Assembly (NCBI RefSeq): GCF_028502605.1 | Contig: NC_079236.1 | Span: forward strand, 1,426,001-1,490,000 | Direction: 5' to 3' | DNA: 64,000 nucleotides | From: Trichoderma breve | Taxonomy: Eukaryota > Ascomycota > Sordariomycetes > Hypocreales > Hypocreaceae | Part shown: positions 31,138-43,398 of the stretch, in pieces | How the letters are laid out: each line of letters opens with the position of its first letter | How positions within the stretch are numbered: the first letter of the stretch is position 1 | The notes under the pieces: model-generated | Databases searched by the model: none | What the model saw: the letters and a program-made list of their open reading frames with translations, nothing else | Told to the model about the DNA's origin: nothing | Translations under genes and position numbers: made by a program

Positions 31138-33856
31138 TCAGTCCGCACCCGAGTAGATTCCGCGCTTCGTATCCTTGGCGATAAGTCCCGTTAAACTCTT
31201 TTCCGGCTTGGGATAGTCTGGTCTTCCGCCCAGGATATCAACCACCTCTCGCATATCCAGCCAGTGCGCCACCTTGGGTCTTCTGTTTGGCCAGTCTGTG
31301 TGCTTCTCCTCCAGCTCCTCGATTGGTGTGAAGACGACCTCGGAGCCTTGGATGCCAATGACACTTGTGCTGTTGGGATCCTTCTTCACCCGGTTGTGCG
31401 CGTTGCGGCCATATTCCTCCAGGTGCTGCATACACTTAATGGCCAGTCGAACAGCACGGCAGCGGTCCATGGGCGAGGGGACACCTCCTTGCTGCACGTG
31501 TCCGGGGATGCTCTCTCGGCTTTCAAATCGGTCGTGCGCCTCCTCGCGGATGATGCTGGCAATGAGTTTTGCGTCGTACACCTTGCTGGCCTTTTCGTTG
31601 ACAAGAATCAGGCGACCAGCGCGGGACTGGCCCTTGTCCTTGCGGAAAACCTCCTTCAGGTGCTTGACGTCCGCATTCAGCATCTCAAGGCTAATTCCCT
31701 CTTCGGGAATGTAAACGGCAGAGGCCCCCACGCTGAGGCCACCCAGCGTTGCGACATAGCCCGAGCGTCCACCCTGCGTCTCGATAACAAAGACGCGGCG
31801 GCGGGTGGCCGAAGCAGACTGCTTAATCTTGTCGCAGTAGTTGACCAACTCGTTGAGACAAGTGTCCGAGCCCAAGGAGTACTCGGTGCCGGGAACGTTG
31901 TTGGAAATCGTGGCTGGCAGAAGACAAAGGGGAATGCACAATGATGGATACTCGGCTCTAGCCTTGCGCAGCTGAGAGACGGCATGGAAAGCCTCAAAGC
32001 CGCCAACAATGAAGAGGGCGTCGAATTCGTACTGCTCAATGAGGTTGGCAATCAGCTCCATGCCGGATTCGGAAGGGAGCTCGCGGTTGGTGCCAATCTC
32101 GGAGCCGCCTTTGCTTGCCCAGCCGTCCACCTCGAGCCAGTCAAAGGGCCGCACGGCCCCGAGGGGTGAATCGCCGTGGTGGCGAGCGAATCCGGCGAAA
32201 CCATTGTGAATGGCAAGGGGCTCGTGCCCACGAGAGAGGCAGTATGCAACGGCCGCGCGCACAGCGGCATTCATACCACCGGCAGGGGCGCCGACGTTGA
32301 TGAAACCAATTTTCATTCGCTACGCAAGAGTTAGCCAACATGATTAATAAATGAACAAAGAGAAAGAAGAAAAATGGAAGAAAACAAGATGAGGGAAATC
32401 ATAGGGGGTCGCAAAACTATGGTGAGACTAACGCTCTTCTCAGGCAACTTGTGATCATCCACCATGACATTGGTAGTTGTCAGGTAAGACTTGTACTGGT
32501 CCGAGAATTCGGTATCTCGGAGGCTCATGGCCTTGTCGAAATCTTTGGCATCGACAGCAACGGCCACTTCCTTGGTCTCCTTGACAGCCTGCATAAGCGG
32601 CTTTCGCACAATCTTGTTCTCGTTGATGGCAATGAAGCAAGTTTCGGTCTCGGGAGTGGCCTCCAGCACAGCCTTGACAGCCTCAACACCTTGTAGTGTG
32701 GCGAGCATGCGGTCGTAGGCCACTGCTGTGCCTCCTCGCTGGACGTGACCCAGAGTGGTGATTCGGGTGTCGAGGCAGAGGCCACCTTCGCTCTTGTCGG
32801 CCAGGAGGTCTTTGATCTCGTCGGGGGTGATCTTGGTGCCGTCTTTATCACGGGCGCCCTCTGCGACAATGACAATGGTCTTTCGCTTTCCCATGTTACG
32901 GTGCTGTCGCAAGTGAAGAAAGACACCATGAGTTAGCTGCATAATTCTCATATCGGAAAGAAAGGTAAATGTAATTGCGCATCATGACTTACTCGCTGAA
33001 CCACAATCTTCATGTCCTCTCGCCAATCCTGATCTCTCGGCCGCTCGGGAATGAAGACAAAGTCGGCTCCCGTCGCAACTCCAGCCAGAAGCGCTAGCCA
33101 ACCGCAGTGTCGTCCCATGACTTCAATGACAAAAGCACGAGAATGTGAAGAAGCCGTTGCTTCAATGTAGTCAACCATTTCGCAGATACGCGAGAGGGCC
33201 GAGTAGCAGCCGATGGTGGCATCCGTACCGGACAAGTCATTGTCAATGGATCCGACCAGGCCGACAATGTTCAGATGCTTGTACGGCGCAACTTGCTCCG
33301 GAGTCAGCTCCTTGTTGTCGACAAGTTCCTCAAGCAATGAAGGCCATTCCGCCCGGAACTTGTCAGCACCGGTCAGAGAGCCGTCACCTCCGCAGATAAT
33401 GAGGGCGTCAATGCCATTGAGCACCATGTTCTTGGCGGCCGTCAACCGACCCGGTCGTTCGTAAAAGGCCATGCATCGAGCTGTTCCGATGAGCGTTCCA
33501 CCTTCGGACAGAAAGCTTCTGACGTCGTCCCATCCCATCTGCCTGATGAAGTCGCCGCCCTGCACCAGCCCCTCGTACCCCTCGTAGATGCAGAACGCAT
33601 CGCAGCCCATGTGAATGGACATGCGGACAACGGCGCGGACAACGGCGTTCATGCCCGGGGAGTCGCCTCCCGAGGTCATGACGGCAATCTTCTTCTTGAT
33701 CGCCATTTTGGTCGGTAGATTCGAGCCGAAGGTTGATGTGGTGGTGTATCCAAGTCCGCGAAAGAGAGCCCGCCAAATTCGTCGAAAGAAGCGGCGGAAG
33801 GTAAGGAGAATGTCAATGGGCCCCGGAAAGAATTCTAGGTAACTCTGAAGAGGCAT
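31138..33856 (-). CDS. ATP-dependent 6-phosphofructokinase
   Basis: Exons 33856-32993, 32903-32433 and 32319-31138 give 838 residues, the tandem-fused length of eukaryotic PFK. The enzyme phosphorylates fructose 6-phosphate to the 1,6-bisphosphate, the committed glycolytic step. The N-terminal half carries the ATP motif [10 protein letters not shown] (61-70), CGGDGS (155-160) and the catalytic SIDND (203-207). The C-terminal half (from about 445) repeats the fold as [10 protein letters not shown] and [12 protein letters not shown]. There the catalytic Asp is replaced, as expected for the allosteric half. The start is ambiguous. The ATG at 33856 adds 50 residues including a hydrophobic, Arg-rich segment. 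The ATG at 33706 ([10 protein letters not shown]) gives 788 residues and fits usual PFK N-termini. Both introns are phase 0. Confidence 0.93.
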
Positions 33857-35061
33857 TTAAGAGGGCCTGTCGCCCGTGAGCTCAGGGATGAGCAAAATTA
33901 GGAGATGGCGAGCAAATGATACGGTATGGAATGTTGGTGTAGTTCAAAGTGGCATGAGGGGAATTGGTAGACAAGAAGCTCTTATCGGCCCTTAAAATGG
34001 ATGTTATCAGCTGGCGGGGCAGTTCTTTTTTTTTTTTTTTTCCTCTTGGGGAATTTTCCTCTTCTCCCAGCACTTTTACTTTTGAAGATATTGAGGAATG
34101 TAGAAGAAGAGAGTATAGAATTTTCTAGGACGGATAAAGATGGGCGCCACAGAGCATCTGAAGCTGAACTTGTTGGTGCTATCGCTGACAACAAGATATT
34201 CATCATTCGTCATTACAGCTGACCGACCCCTCCTACGTAATTAGTCGGTCGTTGCGCCTGTGCTACCGAAACTGTAATTGGACTCGGGCTCGTAATTCAG
34301 CGCCGCCCAGATCCTGATCCTGATCCCGCGCCATATCGCATGATTCCCTTGGCAGGACCAATGCAATTGGGCATTGACTACAAGCACCACGTAATGGCAA
34401 TGAAAGAGTGAGGGAATTTGGGAATCGGCCGGTCGGTGACATGGACAGAGTCGAGAGACGCCGCAAATCTGCGACAGGGCTGCGCTGCACTGCACCAACC
34501 GCAAGGCTTCCCACAGCACGGAGCTCCGGCAGTCGGCGGCTACTGCGCTAGGGCCCCCTGTAGCCTGTATGGAGGAATTCACAGGCTGGAGCTTTCGGAG
34601 CTTTGCGAGCAGCACGGCGTAATTCCAGCTGGATGTTGCCACTAGTGTAGTTCGAGCTCGCAGTAACTTTTGCAGCATCGCAGTCCATGTGGGCTTTTCT
34701 ACAAGTAGAGCTCCAGCAAATGTCCACTTGTAGCGCTCATCAGTGCGCTAACTCAAAACACAGGCAAAGCCGCAAGGCTGCCGTCTCATGTCACCGTGCA
34801 CCCACTTGCTGAGTGCAGGTACATACTTTGGCTCCGCAGCAGCCCATCCAGCGCTAGACCATGTAGCAAATCAGCGCTGGCCTTTAGCTGTCCCCCCACG
34901 CCGACTCTTCCTCCAACCACGTACCTGTAGCTCTCAGCCTCGTCAAGCTGCAGCTCCAGACCTTCGCAAGACGCCGCGACTGGTCGCCATTCGTGTCGCA
35001 ATCCATCTAATGAGGCTGATATCACTCACAGCAGAGTTTCCGATTACCGATTAGATCCGCC
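33857..35061. other. Divergent promoter region, PFK and Med17
   Basis: About 1.2 kb from which phosphofructokinase and Med17 are transcribed outward. A T-rich run (34026-34041) lies on the PFK side. No other gene or repeat was recognised. Confidence 0.5.
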
Positions 35062-37091
35062 ATGTCTTCAGGCGACGGCCCGCCGCCGCTGTCACTGCGG
35101 CCGTTCCCCGTTGCCGACCAAAAACCCAAGAATCTCGCCGAGTTCATCGCTCGAGTCAACGCCCAGCCTGGCGGCTTCCGCTCCGTAACAGAAGACAAGC
35201 TCCGCGAAGACCTGAAAAGCAGCGAGAATTCCGATGGAGCGGCCGATCACGATGAGGACATGTCCGAGGCTGGGGCGGAGAACGACGTCGCGGAGAAGGA
35301 TCCCAACGTTGCGCGCATGGAGGTCCTGAAGAACATCGAGTAAGAATGGCTTATACAGTGATGATGATGGTCCATTTACTTGGCTCACGATTAAATTGCT
35401 AACCCTATCTTTACAGTATAGCCAGTAATATTGCTCTATTGACTCTCGATTCCATGTCCCTTCTCCTCTCCAAACAGAACCCGACGCAGGCTGGTTTGAC
35501 CCTATCGCAGCAGCTACGCGACATGGTCGGTATTGGTACTCTCGGCGCAGACAGGCTTAACGACTCCAATTCTACACCAGCCAAGACAAAAGATCAGGAA
35601 GCGGTTGCCATGGGCTGGACCATTATGGAAATCAACAAGACGAGGGATTCCGCAGAAGAGGCTGCTGCGTTCTTGGAGAAAGAGATCAGCGCAGAGAGCA
35701 AATACTGGGAAGACATCATTTCGGTCAGGAAAGCTGGTTGGTCCGTATGCAAAGTTCCGCAGGAGAGATACACTTTGGGTGTGAGATTTGGTTTTTCAGA
35801 GGGTACGTCGAGCCTTGCACAATTCCAAGGAAACATATTCTGCTGCAGCAACTAACTCGCGTTCCTAGCCGCTCCCGAATTCAAGAATAACGGCTTAGCG
35901 CCAATGAGACGCGGTGACAATGGCTCAACAGATCTTGACTTTGGTCGATTGGGCGGCGTATCAGAAGCTCTCGTCGTGACGTACGAAAGAGATGGCAAGG
36001 TGCTTGGGCGATCCACCACTCGATCAGCCTCAGAAGATGGCTCGTTGGAATCACGAGTTTTGGAAGCGCGCAACACCATCTTCTCACAAGAACTTTGGCA
36101 CGAACTGACCAAAGAGTCGCGGTCACTAGCCGCCTACGATGTCAGGCCTGAAGGGAAGAAGTTGGTCTGCCAGGCAGACGACACAACGAAAATCCTCTTT
36201 GAGCTAGTACCCTTGGAATCATGCCCTTCCCCTGACGAGAATCTTCCAGAGAATGGCCTGGCGGAAAAGACGTCCATGGCGCTGCACATTCTCCTGAGCT
36301 ACGCCCATCGATACAACGAGCTCATGAGGATTCGGCCTGTTCCTCCTCACATCTCTCGCACCTCTCGTCAGCAATCCTACGCCCTCCTTCGCCCTGTCCT
36401 CGCGCGCACAATGTACCTAAAGAACATTGAGGAATCCATGCAGTACGTCGGCTCTCTAGTTAAGACGCTTCAAAAGGTCGGCCTCCCCTCTTCAGTCATC
36501 CTACGCACCACCCAAGCCAGCGCTTCCGACCCCAATTCTCGTGGGCCGAACCAGCTCTCCGCATCACAGACCCTAGTCCGCAATCTTCTTCAGACGCAAG
36601 ACTTTACCCTCGAACTCACCATCTTGCCCGAAATATCGTTCATCATTCGAGCCCGTGCGTTTAGCTTCCCCGTTACGGCGACGTACTACTACATCCTCCT
36701 CCCACCTTCGTCGCCTCTTCCAACTATGTGTCCTCCTTGGGCAGAAGGATATCCCAGCGTCCGAACTCTAGGCGACTATCTCCGCACCGTCGTCGTCCGC
36801 GTCCTCACCAATCATTTCGTCACCCTGGTCACTTCTGGAGCAATATTACAAGACGAAACAACCGCCGCCGCTGCAGAAAACGCATCCAATGAAGCTGCCG
36901 CCGACAAGAACAACATCGACATCCACTTCGCCATGGAACACGAAGATAACGACGAACTAGCCTTATCCCTCAGTAACACCTCGCCAAACGGAACCTCCAA
37001 GACATGGAAATGGTCCGTTGGCGGACCTAGTGAAACGCGCTCAGCCAAGGATATCGTCAAGGAGCTCGCCAAGGAGCAAGAGCTCGCTTAG
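35062..37091 (+). CDS. med17: Mediator of RNA polymerase II transcription subunit 17 (Med17/Srb4)
   Basis: Exons 35062-35339, 35417-35802 and 35869-37091 give 628 residues. Med17 is the head-module scaffold of Mediator, which links activators to RNA polymerase II. The N-terminus has LSLRPFPVADQKPKNLAEFI and an acidic stretch. The centre has the family-typical SKYWEDIISVRKAGWSVCKV, then RYTLGVRFGFSEAAPEF and LAPMRRGDNG, which runs smoothly across the second splice join. The C-terminus includes YLRTVVVRVLTNH near residue 575. The TAG at 37089-37091 is followed by 65 further sense codons in the same frame, so the true C-terminus is uncertain. Both introns have canonical ends. Confidence 0.9.
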
Positions 37092-37289
37092 AAGGCCGAG
37101 CAGCTCGCCGAGGATAATTCATATACCTATTTGAATGCTCCAGCCCAAGTCGATGATTGGCTCACGAATACGGAGACAGAATGGTCACAGATAGAAGAAG
37201 AGATTCAAAAAGGGGTGACTCTACAATATGACGAGACTGCGGAAGAAGAGGAACCTTGGAAAAATAACTCTCCTACTTCAAGTTTTTGA
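37092..37289 (+). other. In-frame coding-like extension after the Med17 stop
   Basis: Directly after the TAG, the same frame stays open for 65 codons to TGA 37287-37289. The start continues the acidic/basic helical pattern before the stop (KELAKEQELA, stop, KAEQLAEDNS), then DDWLTNTETEWSQIEEEIQ. Composition is like protein and unlike the AT-rich UTR that follows. It may be lost coding sequence after a recent nonsense change, a readthrough tail, or a base error in the assembly. Confidence 0.6.
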
Positions 37290-37852
37290 TGTGCGAATAA
37301 CAATTAAGGCCTGATTCTTGTTTTGTTTCAGGCAATACGGCAAAATATATAGGGGTTACGGAGTTTTGTTTAATGACTGGACTGGGAGTCTCTGGTAGTT
37401 GCATGAATATACTGCTTCGTTAGGACCTTTCTATCACTCGTAATCGTGCATTTACCATCTTAGAGTTCAAGAAAATCTTCAAAGGATCAAAAAGAAAGCT
37501 CCATTTAGTTTGTCTATGATAAACACATGATTGTGTCCTCTCATCTCATTACTTCACAAATTGCCGTTTCGTCTTATGCCATCCCTCAGCATAAAGCCGT
37601 TTTGTCTTGCTTTCATAACAAAATCCGCCCTCGGTTGCTTGCCCGCAATCTCGCTGTCAGCAGCAAATAGCCCTTTAACCATTCTTCATCGAACCCAATT
37701 TATCAAAAAGAAAACCAAGCAATTTAGCATCCACCTCTCGTGAATCCACGTAAAACTTCGTAAAACCTCGTAAACACAAAACAGCAAAGAGACGAAGACA
37801 GAGATGGATGTGGAAACCAATCCTGTCCATCTCAATATGATATGCTCATGCA
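37290..37852. other. Convergent 3' region
   Basis: About 560 bp between the Med17 and Uls1-like gene ends. AT-rich, with a small GTAAAAC-type direct repeat near 37750-37775. No gene was recognised. Confidence 0.5.
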
Positions 37853-40800
37853 TTAGCGGCCGCTGAAAAGGAATTTGAGTTCGTTCACGCCCAGCCGTCC
37901 AATCTTTGAGCTCTCAGCTTCATCCAGCGCCGCCTCCACCATTTCCTTCTTCCGCTCCTGGAGCTCGACAATTCTGTCTTCGACGGTTTCCTTGGTCAGA
38001 ATCCGATACACCTTGACTTCTCTCATCTGACCGATACGGTACGCACGATCAACGGCTTGCATTTCAATGTACGGGTTCCAAAAGGGATCCATAATGACGA
38101 CGCGAGACGCCGCAGTGAGGTTGAGTCCAGCATTTCCCGCTCGCAGCGACACCAGCATGACTTTGACGTCGCTCTTATCACGAAAGTCTCTTGCCGCGAC
38201 AAATCGCTGCTCAGCAGACATGCTTCCGTCGTATCGCCTCAGCTTGCCCGGATAGTCGTCGTGCCACGCAGCCACCTCCAGCAGATCCAGCAGGAGAGTC
38301 CACTGAGAAAACACAATCGTCTTTTCGCCAGTCGCATGAATTTCCTTGAGTAGATTCATACACTCCGACACCTTGGCGGCAGGCAGCCAAGTTTTCCGCA
38401 GATAGCTCATGTACTTTTTGAAGGCGGCTTTATTCTTGGACGCTTCTTTCCGAAGAGTCTTTAGCATAGAAGGCCTGATTTCGGTCTTCTTGTCCTTTTT
38501 CTTCTTCTTTTGCTTCTTTTCTTTCTTGATTTGGTCTTTTTCTCCAGCCTCCGAATCAGTCTCAGCCTCGTCTCGCACGATAAAGTCTTTCAAATCACCA
38601 TAGCGGTCCACTTCGTCATCATCGTCATCTTCGTCAAAGTCATCTTCGTCTTCGGTAGAGCTATCGCTCTCTTCTCCTTCAGAGGTAGATGGTTTGATAG
38701 ATTCCGGCATATGCACTTGCTGAAAGGCTTCATAGGTGAAGCACTGCCTAGGATCGAAACGGCCACGGCACACAGGGCATTTAGCCGTTACCGTATTGGT
38801 ATCATTTCCTTGTTGAAGATTCATAGTCGCTGCACTATCCACCAACTGAGAAAGGCACTGTTTACAACTGTCATGCCCGCAAGGCGTGTAAAACGTTGGC
38901 GACTGAACGGCGTCGTAGCATATAGGACACTCAAAGGCGTCAGCCTCCCTTATCCTCGCCACGATGGACGCATCCAGTTTCTTAACCAGCTCAAGCATCT
39001 CTTCACTAGAGATTGGCGCAACGTCATCCACATCTAGGTTGAGGTGAGGGTGGCAGCATGCTTGACGTAGTCGAAGCAGAAGAACCAGAATGCTGGAGTA
39101 GTTTTTCCCCACACTACCCTCGCGAAGATATTTGCTGAATTGCACTTGGGACTTCTTCTCTAGTTGATTGTAAAAATCGCGCTCATCTCCCGATAGCTCG
39201 GCATACACAATTTCTTCCATCTTCTTAGGCAGCCTTAGGATTGGCTTGCCATCTAGCTTGGAATCCTTTTTGCGACGAAGCATGATTGCTTTAAGGAGAG
39301 CACGGAGTCTATTCATGGCAACATTTTTCGGATCGCCATTTCGGCCAAAGAGTACACCAAAACTCTACAAAACGATTCAGTTTAGTTAAATGCCAAGATT
39401 TTCAAGAAAGGATCAAGGGGCGTTGAGGAATGAAGAGGTGGTAGTTGGGGCTGTCTTACCCTGCGAAATTGTTCCCAGATACAATACGGCTTTATCCGAA
39501 GGAAACAGAGCAAGGAATAAAGCTCAAGGACGCCATTCATCATGGGAGTTCCAGTGAGGCACCATCTATGGGTGGCATTGAGCTTGTGGCAGGCTTTGGC
39601 GGTCTTGGTAGTGTGGTTTTTGATGCACTGCGCTTCGTCAAGAATAACCCGGTGGAATTTGGACTTCCTCGGGTTCAGAAGTGGAAATTTTGCCGAGTTG
39701 GCTCTATCGTTAAAGTCAATGTTGCGGCCTGCATTGTCCTCCATAAACTTATCAAGGCGCTTTAGCTCCTGGGCTATCGTGCCATAAGTAGTCAGGACGA
39801 CATCATACTTGAGTAAATCGTCGGCCGTTGCCTTTTTGTTGTGGTATACAAACACAGACAATCGATGCGAGGGTTTTGTTTTCTTATAAATTTCCTCTTC
39901 CCACTGTCGAATCAAGGCCAGCGGGCCAATAATCAAGTTTGTCTAAGGCAATGGTCAGCTCAAGTAATGCAAAAGGTGGGTACATGCTACGTAGGTTGAG
40001 ACTCACTTTGGGGCGAGATTGGGCTGGGCGTGATAGCATGAGAGCTAAAGTTGATATAGTTTTTCCAAGACCCATATCGTCGGCCAAAATACCACCCTTG
40101 TTGGTCCCCGTCTCCATCTGCTTCATCCATGTCAGGGCCAGCGTTTGATGAGGGTAAAGAGCATGCTTAAGGCCTTCTGGAGTTCCATCCCGCTTGCCTT
40201 CTGGAATCTCCATGTCGGGACGGATATTTTGCAACAAATCATCCAACTCCTGTTCCGTTACTCTAGGATCATGAAATGTGTCGTTGAGATAATCCATTAG
40301 CTGACCAGAAAGAGGGTCGCCATTGTTATCGAGACCGTTGGCATAGTCAAACATGCTAGTTCTGTTGATGATATCCGACAATGGTGTTCGACTGTGGCTT
40401 GCAAGAACCGGCCCCATAGGCAGGTTAGGCCTTAGAGGAGGTCCAGGATATGCTCCAGGCATCTGCGCATGCCCAAACGGCATCTGACTGTTTCCAGCAA
40501 AAGGTGTGCCTGGGAACGACTGGCTCACAGCTCTGAAAGACGGGAGTTCAAAGCCATTGCCGAGGGGAGTAGGGGGGTTGCTGCGCCCCTGGAGTTGTTG
40601 CGGATCTAAAAGACCTGAGAACTGGTTATGCCCAAAAGACGGGTTCGCCGTAGGTGCGGCCAAGAGCGAACCCCAGGCTACTGCTCCATCATGAGGCCCA
40701 CCACCAGGGAAGATGACCTCAAGTTCGTCGTCGGAAGCGATTTCTATAGGAGCTTCAGGGGCATTAGAGCGCTGCGTTGCCATAAGCCTAGAAAAGGCGG

Positions 40801-42319
40801 AGGGTTGGTGAGAGCCCGAACTTCGAGAAGTTCCAGAAGGTCCAGAAGTGCTCCGAGCCGAAGACTGCGAGTCCTGGCTTGAGAGACGCAAGGCCATCTC
40901 TCTATCTTCCTTTTCTTGTCGGTGCCGCTCAGCTTGCCTATACTGCTCTGCGATCCGCGTCGAGTCGGCATCGACATCAGCCCTGCCTTTTACGTCAGTG
41001 CCAGGCTACAGAGAAGTAGTAGCAATCAGGTACGGATGGAAATGCATCTATATAGTTAAATGGTACATACCCAGTCAGGTCGATAATCTCAACTTCGCCG
41101 TCTGATGAAGGAGGGTCATATGCCCTTGAAAAGCCACCAAACGGCGATGGCGTAGTCCGTCGAGACTTACTCGACTCACGTCCAACACTCAGATGAGCCG
41201 CATCATAATTCCGCTTTCGATTCAGCATTACCAGCGAGGGGCTCTCTCCATTCTCGGCAACCGGGAGAGCGTGTCTCGGGGTATCCATGACGGCTGAGGA
41301 ACGATGCGATCTTGAGGCTCCAACAGGGGCCGGTGTCGCTGTTCGGCTGTGATCTGAATTTCCTGACGAGAAACAGGTCAGTATTAAATAGTTCAACTAC
41401 TCCCAGACGGAGGATAATAGTGAGCCCGAAGGAGGAATAACGCCTCGAGAAGCGCCCAAGGCATCCAGGGAGAAGCGCACAAGCGGGCACCTTATACGTC
41501 ACACAGAGAGCTGGCAACAGGAGCCAAGGAGGGTCTGATGAAACGGGCAACTCCCGAGTGACTGAGACCTTGCCGGTACAGAATAACGGAGACGGTGGGA
41601 TAAAGGGGGGAGACTTCACTTGTCGATAGAATCGAGCTAGTGAAGTGGCGTGAATGCAGTGGGAGGCGAAAAGTGAAAAATTAAACTGAAGTGATGCAAG
41701 GGAGAGGGAAGAAGAAGAGAGGAAGTGCACATGCGCCTGGCAAAAAGTGAAAAGGGAGGCGTTGGCACCGTGAATTCGATGCTCTTTCTTCAGGTTTTTT
41801 CTTTAGTGCCGCATACTTTGCCCGAATGATGCAAGGAGAAAGTAATGATGAAGTTGGGGTGAAAGTGAAAATTGAAGAAGAAGGAGCCCAAAAATCCCAA
41901 ACCAAGCGGAGGTACCGGGCAGCAGATAAGGATAACCAAAACCCTCGCCCATCCAATTCAATAACGAAAAAGCGCACGTACTCACTTTGTGGTGACGACG
42001 CTGGAGCCTGTGAGGCCTGGTTTTGGGCATGTGCGGCTCTAGGACCACCTATTACTATAAGAAAAAAAAAATTGCACCGAATCAGCATTTTGCACAAACG
42101 GCTCACGGCATCATGACAGGCTCTCGTACTCGTATCTTGGCCGGCTTCACCACCGGCAGTATTGGTCTTGGAAAGCGTCCTCAGCATCCGCTTGAGCCTC
42201 ACAATCTCCCTCCTCGCCTCGTCCCGCTGCACCTCCGCATCCTCCCCGGCCTCGTCCTGCAGCGAGTCGAGAATCACCTCCTGAACCGTCAGCTCCTCCT
42301 CGAGTGCCTGGCGATTCAT
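37853..42319 (-). CDS. ULS1: Uls1/Ris1-like SNF2 translocase with RING finger (SUMO-targeted type)
   Basis: Proposed exons in transcript order are 42319-42130, 42054-41986, 41362-41071, 40982-40007, 39942-39460 and 39364-37853, giving 1173 residues. The protein is a DNA translocase/ubiquitin ligase of the Uls1 (S. cerevisiae) / Rrp1-Rrp2 (S. pombe) type that acts on sumoylated nuclear proteins. Seen are an N-terminal coiled coil (about 1-55), a SUMO-interaction-like VEIIDL (about 178-183), a second acidic IEIASDDELEVIF, Walker A DDMGLGKT (about 482), DEAQ (611-614), and a RING C3HC4 from CPIC (816) to CPVCRGRF (about 866). An acidic/Lys-rich insert follows, then a helicase C domain with QAVDRAYRIGQ (about 1117). 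Exons 3-6 are secure. The first two are tentative because they require a 623-bp intron. If they are wrong, translation may begin at the MDTPRH methionine near 41289. Confidence 0.85.
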
Positions 42320-43398
42320 TTGGATTTGGAGGGTGAGGGGGGTGGCCTCTTCTATGCGCTGTCCTTGTTCTATTGGCAGAAGACGACACCGAAAACACTT
42401 TACAGGCACCGGGCTGTGCAAAGAGCCAAGCTTGTTTCTGCTGCCTCCTCAGGTAACCGGGCAGATTTAGGCAGAGATGGTTCTCGACTGTATCCGGCCA
42501 ATGGTTGTATGCCCGCCTCACACGGACGATGTTACACCAATTATTACTCGGTAGAGACAGTCAGTCGAATTCCGGCTTAGAAGGGATGGGAGGAGAAAGA
42601 CCAAGCCGGAGAGCCAGGAGGACAGAATTATATATAAAGAAGAAGAAGAAAAAGAATCAAGTGTAGAGAAAATGCGTTGAAATGATGTTGTAAGTTTGGT
42701 GTAAAGTAAGTTGATGTATTGTGAAAGTACAGATTAGATTACAAAGTCGCGTCGCGTTACTTCTCTATCAAAAGCCGTTGAATTATTAACGGTCTTGCCT
42801 CGCTGGCTTAAAATTTCTAGGCGGCAAGTTCAGTTGGACGTTTCCACAAACGGAAATGTGGGGTTAGCCGCCACTTGAGTGACATCTTTTTGTTTGCTCG
42901 AGTCAGTTATTAACATGTATTAGTACAGCATCTCGAGAGCGACGTCTCCCATATTGAGGGGTTGAGTACACGCAACTTCAATGTTTCGGTGTTACGAAGT
43001 GAGGATAAAACAAGCCTCAAAGTTTCATTTTTAACCTTTAAAATGAGTAAACATTACAAAAAATATCTCATTAAATATAGAGAAGATTCCTATCGAAGCA
43101 GATGGAGTGCATTACTCTCTAGCCGCCATCTTAGGCAAGGTATATTAAATAAGGCTCATATATCTCAGCCACGAATTGTCCTTGAGCGATACCAGATCGC
43201 AAGAAAGTCAAAGAAATATCGCAAGCGGTAAAAAGTTTTAATCGCAATGCCTCTCTCGAAAAAAGTAAAGAAAAAAACCATGCGGTCCAAGTATATCCAT
43301 AGATCAACCCAAAACGCCTCTATCAACAATGTGCTTATTCCAATAACTCAAACGCTGTACCGTAGTAGAATGCCGTAGTAGAATAAAATGGATAAAAC
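42320..43398. other. Uls1-like upstream region, AT-rich
   Basis: About 1.1 kb, becoming AT-rich from 42700 to 43390. An open frame at 42962-43231 (+) is Lys/Arg-rich, begins with TTG and shows no domain, so it is not called. The region must hold the promoter of the Uls1-like gene and the 3' end of the phosphodiesterase gene. Confidence 0.45.

Noticed and set aside
42962..43231. Lys/Arg-rich 89-codon frame that looks a little like a ribosomal protein
   Set aside because: It starts at TTG, lies in AT-rich sequence and matches no ribosomal protein family.
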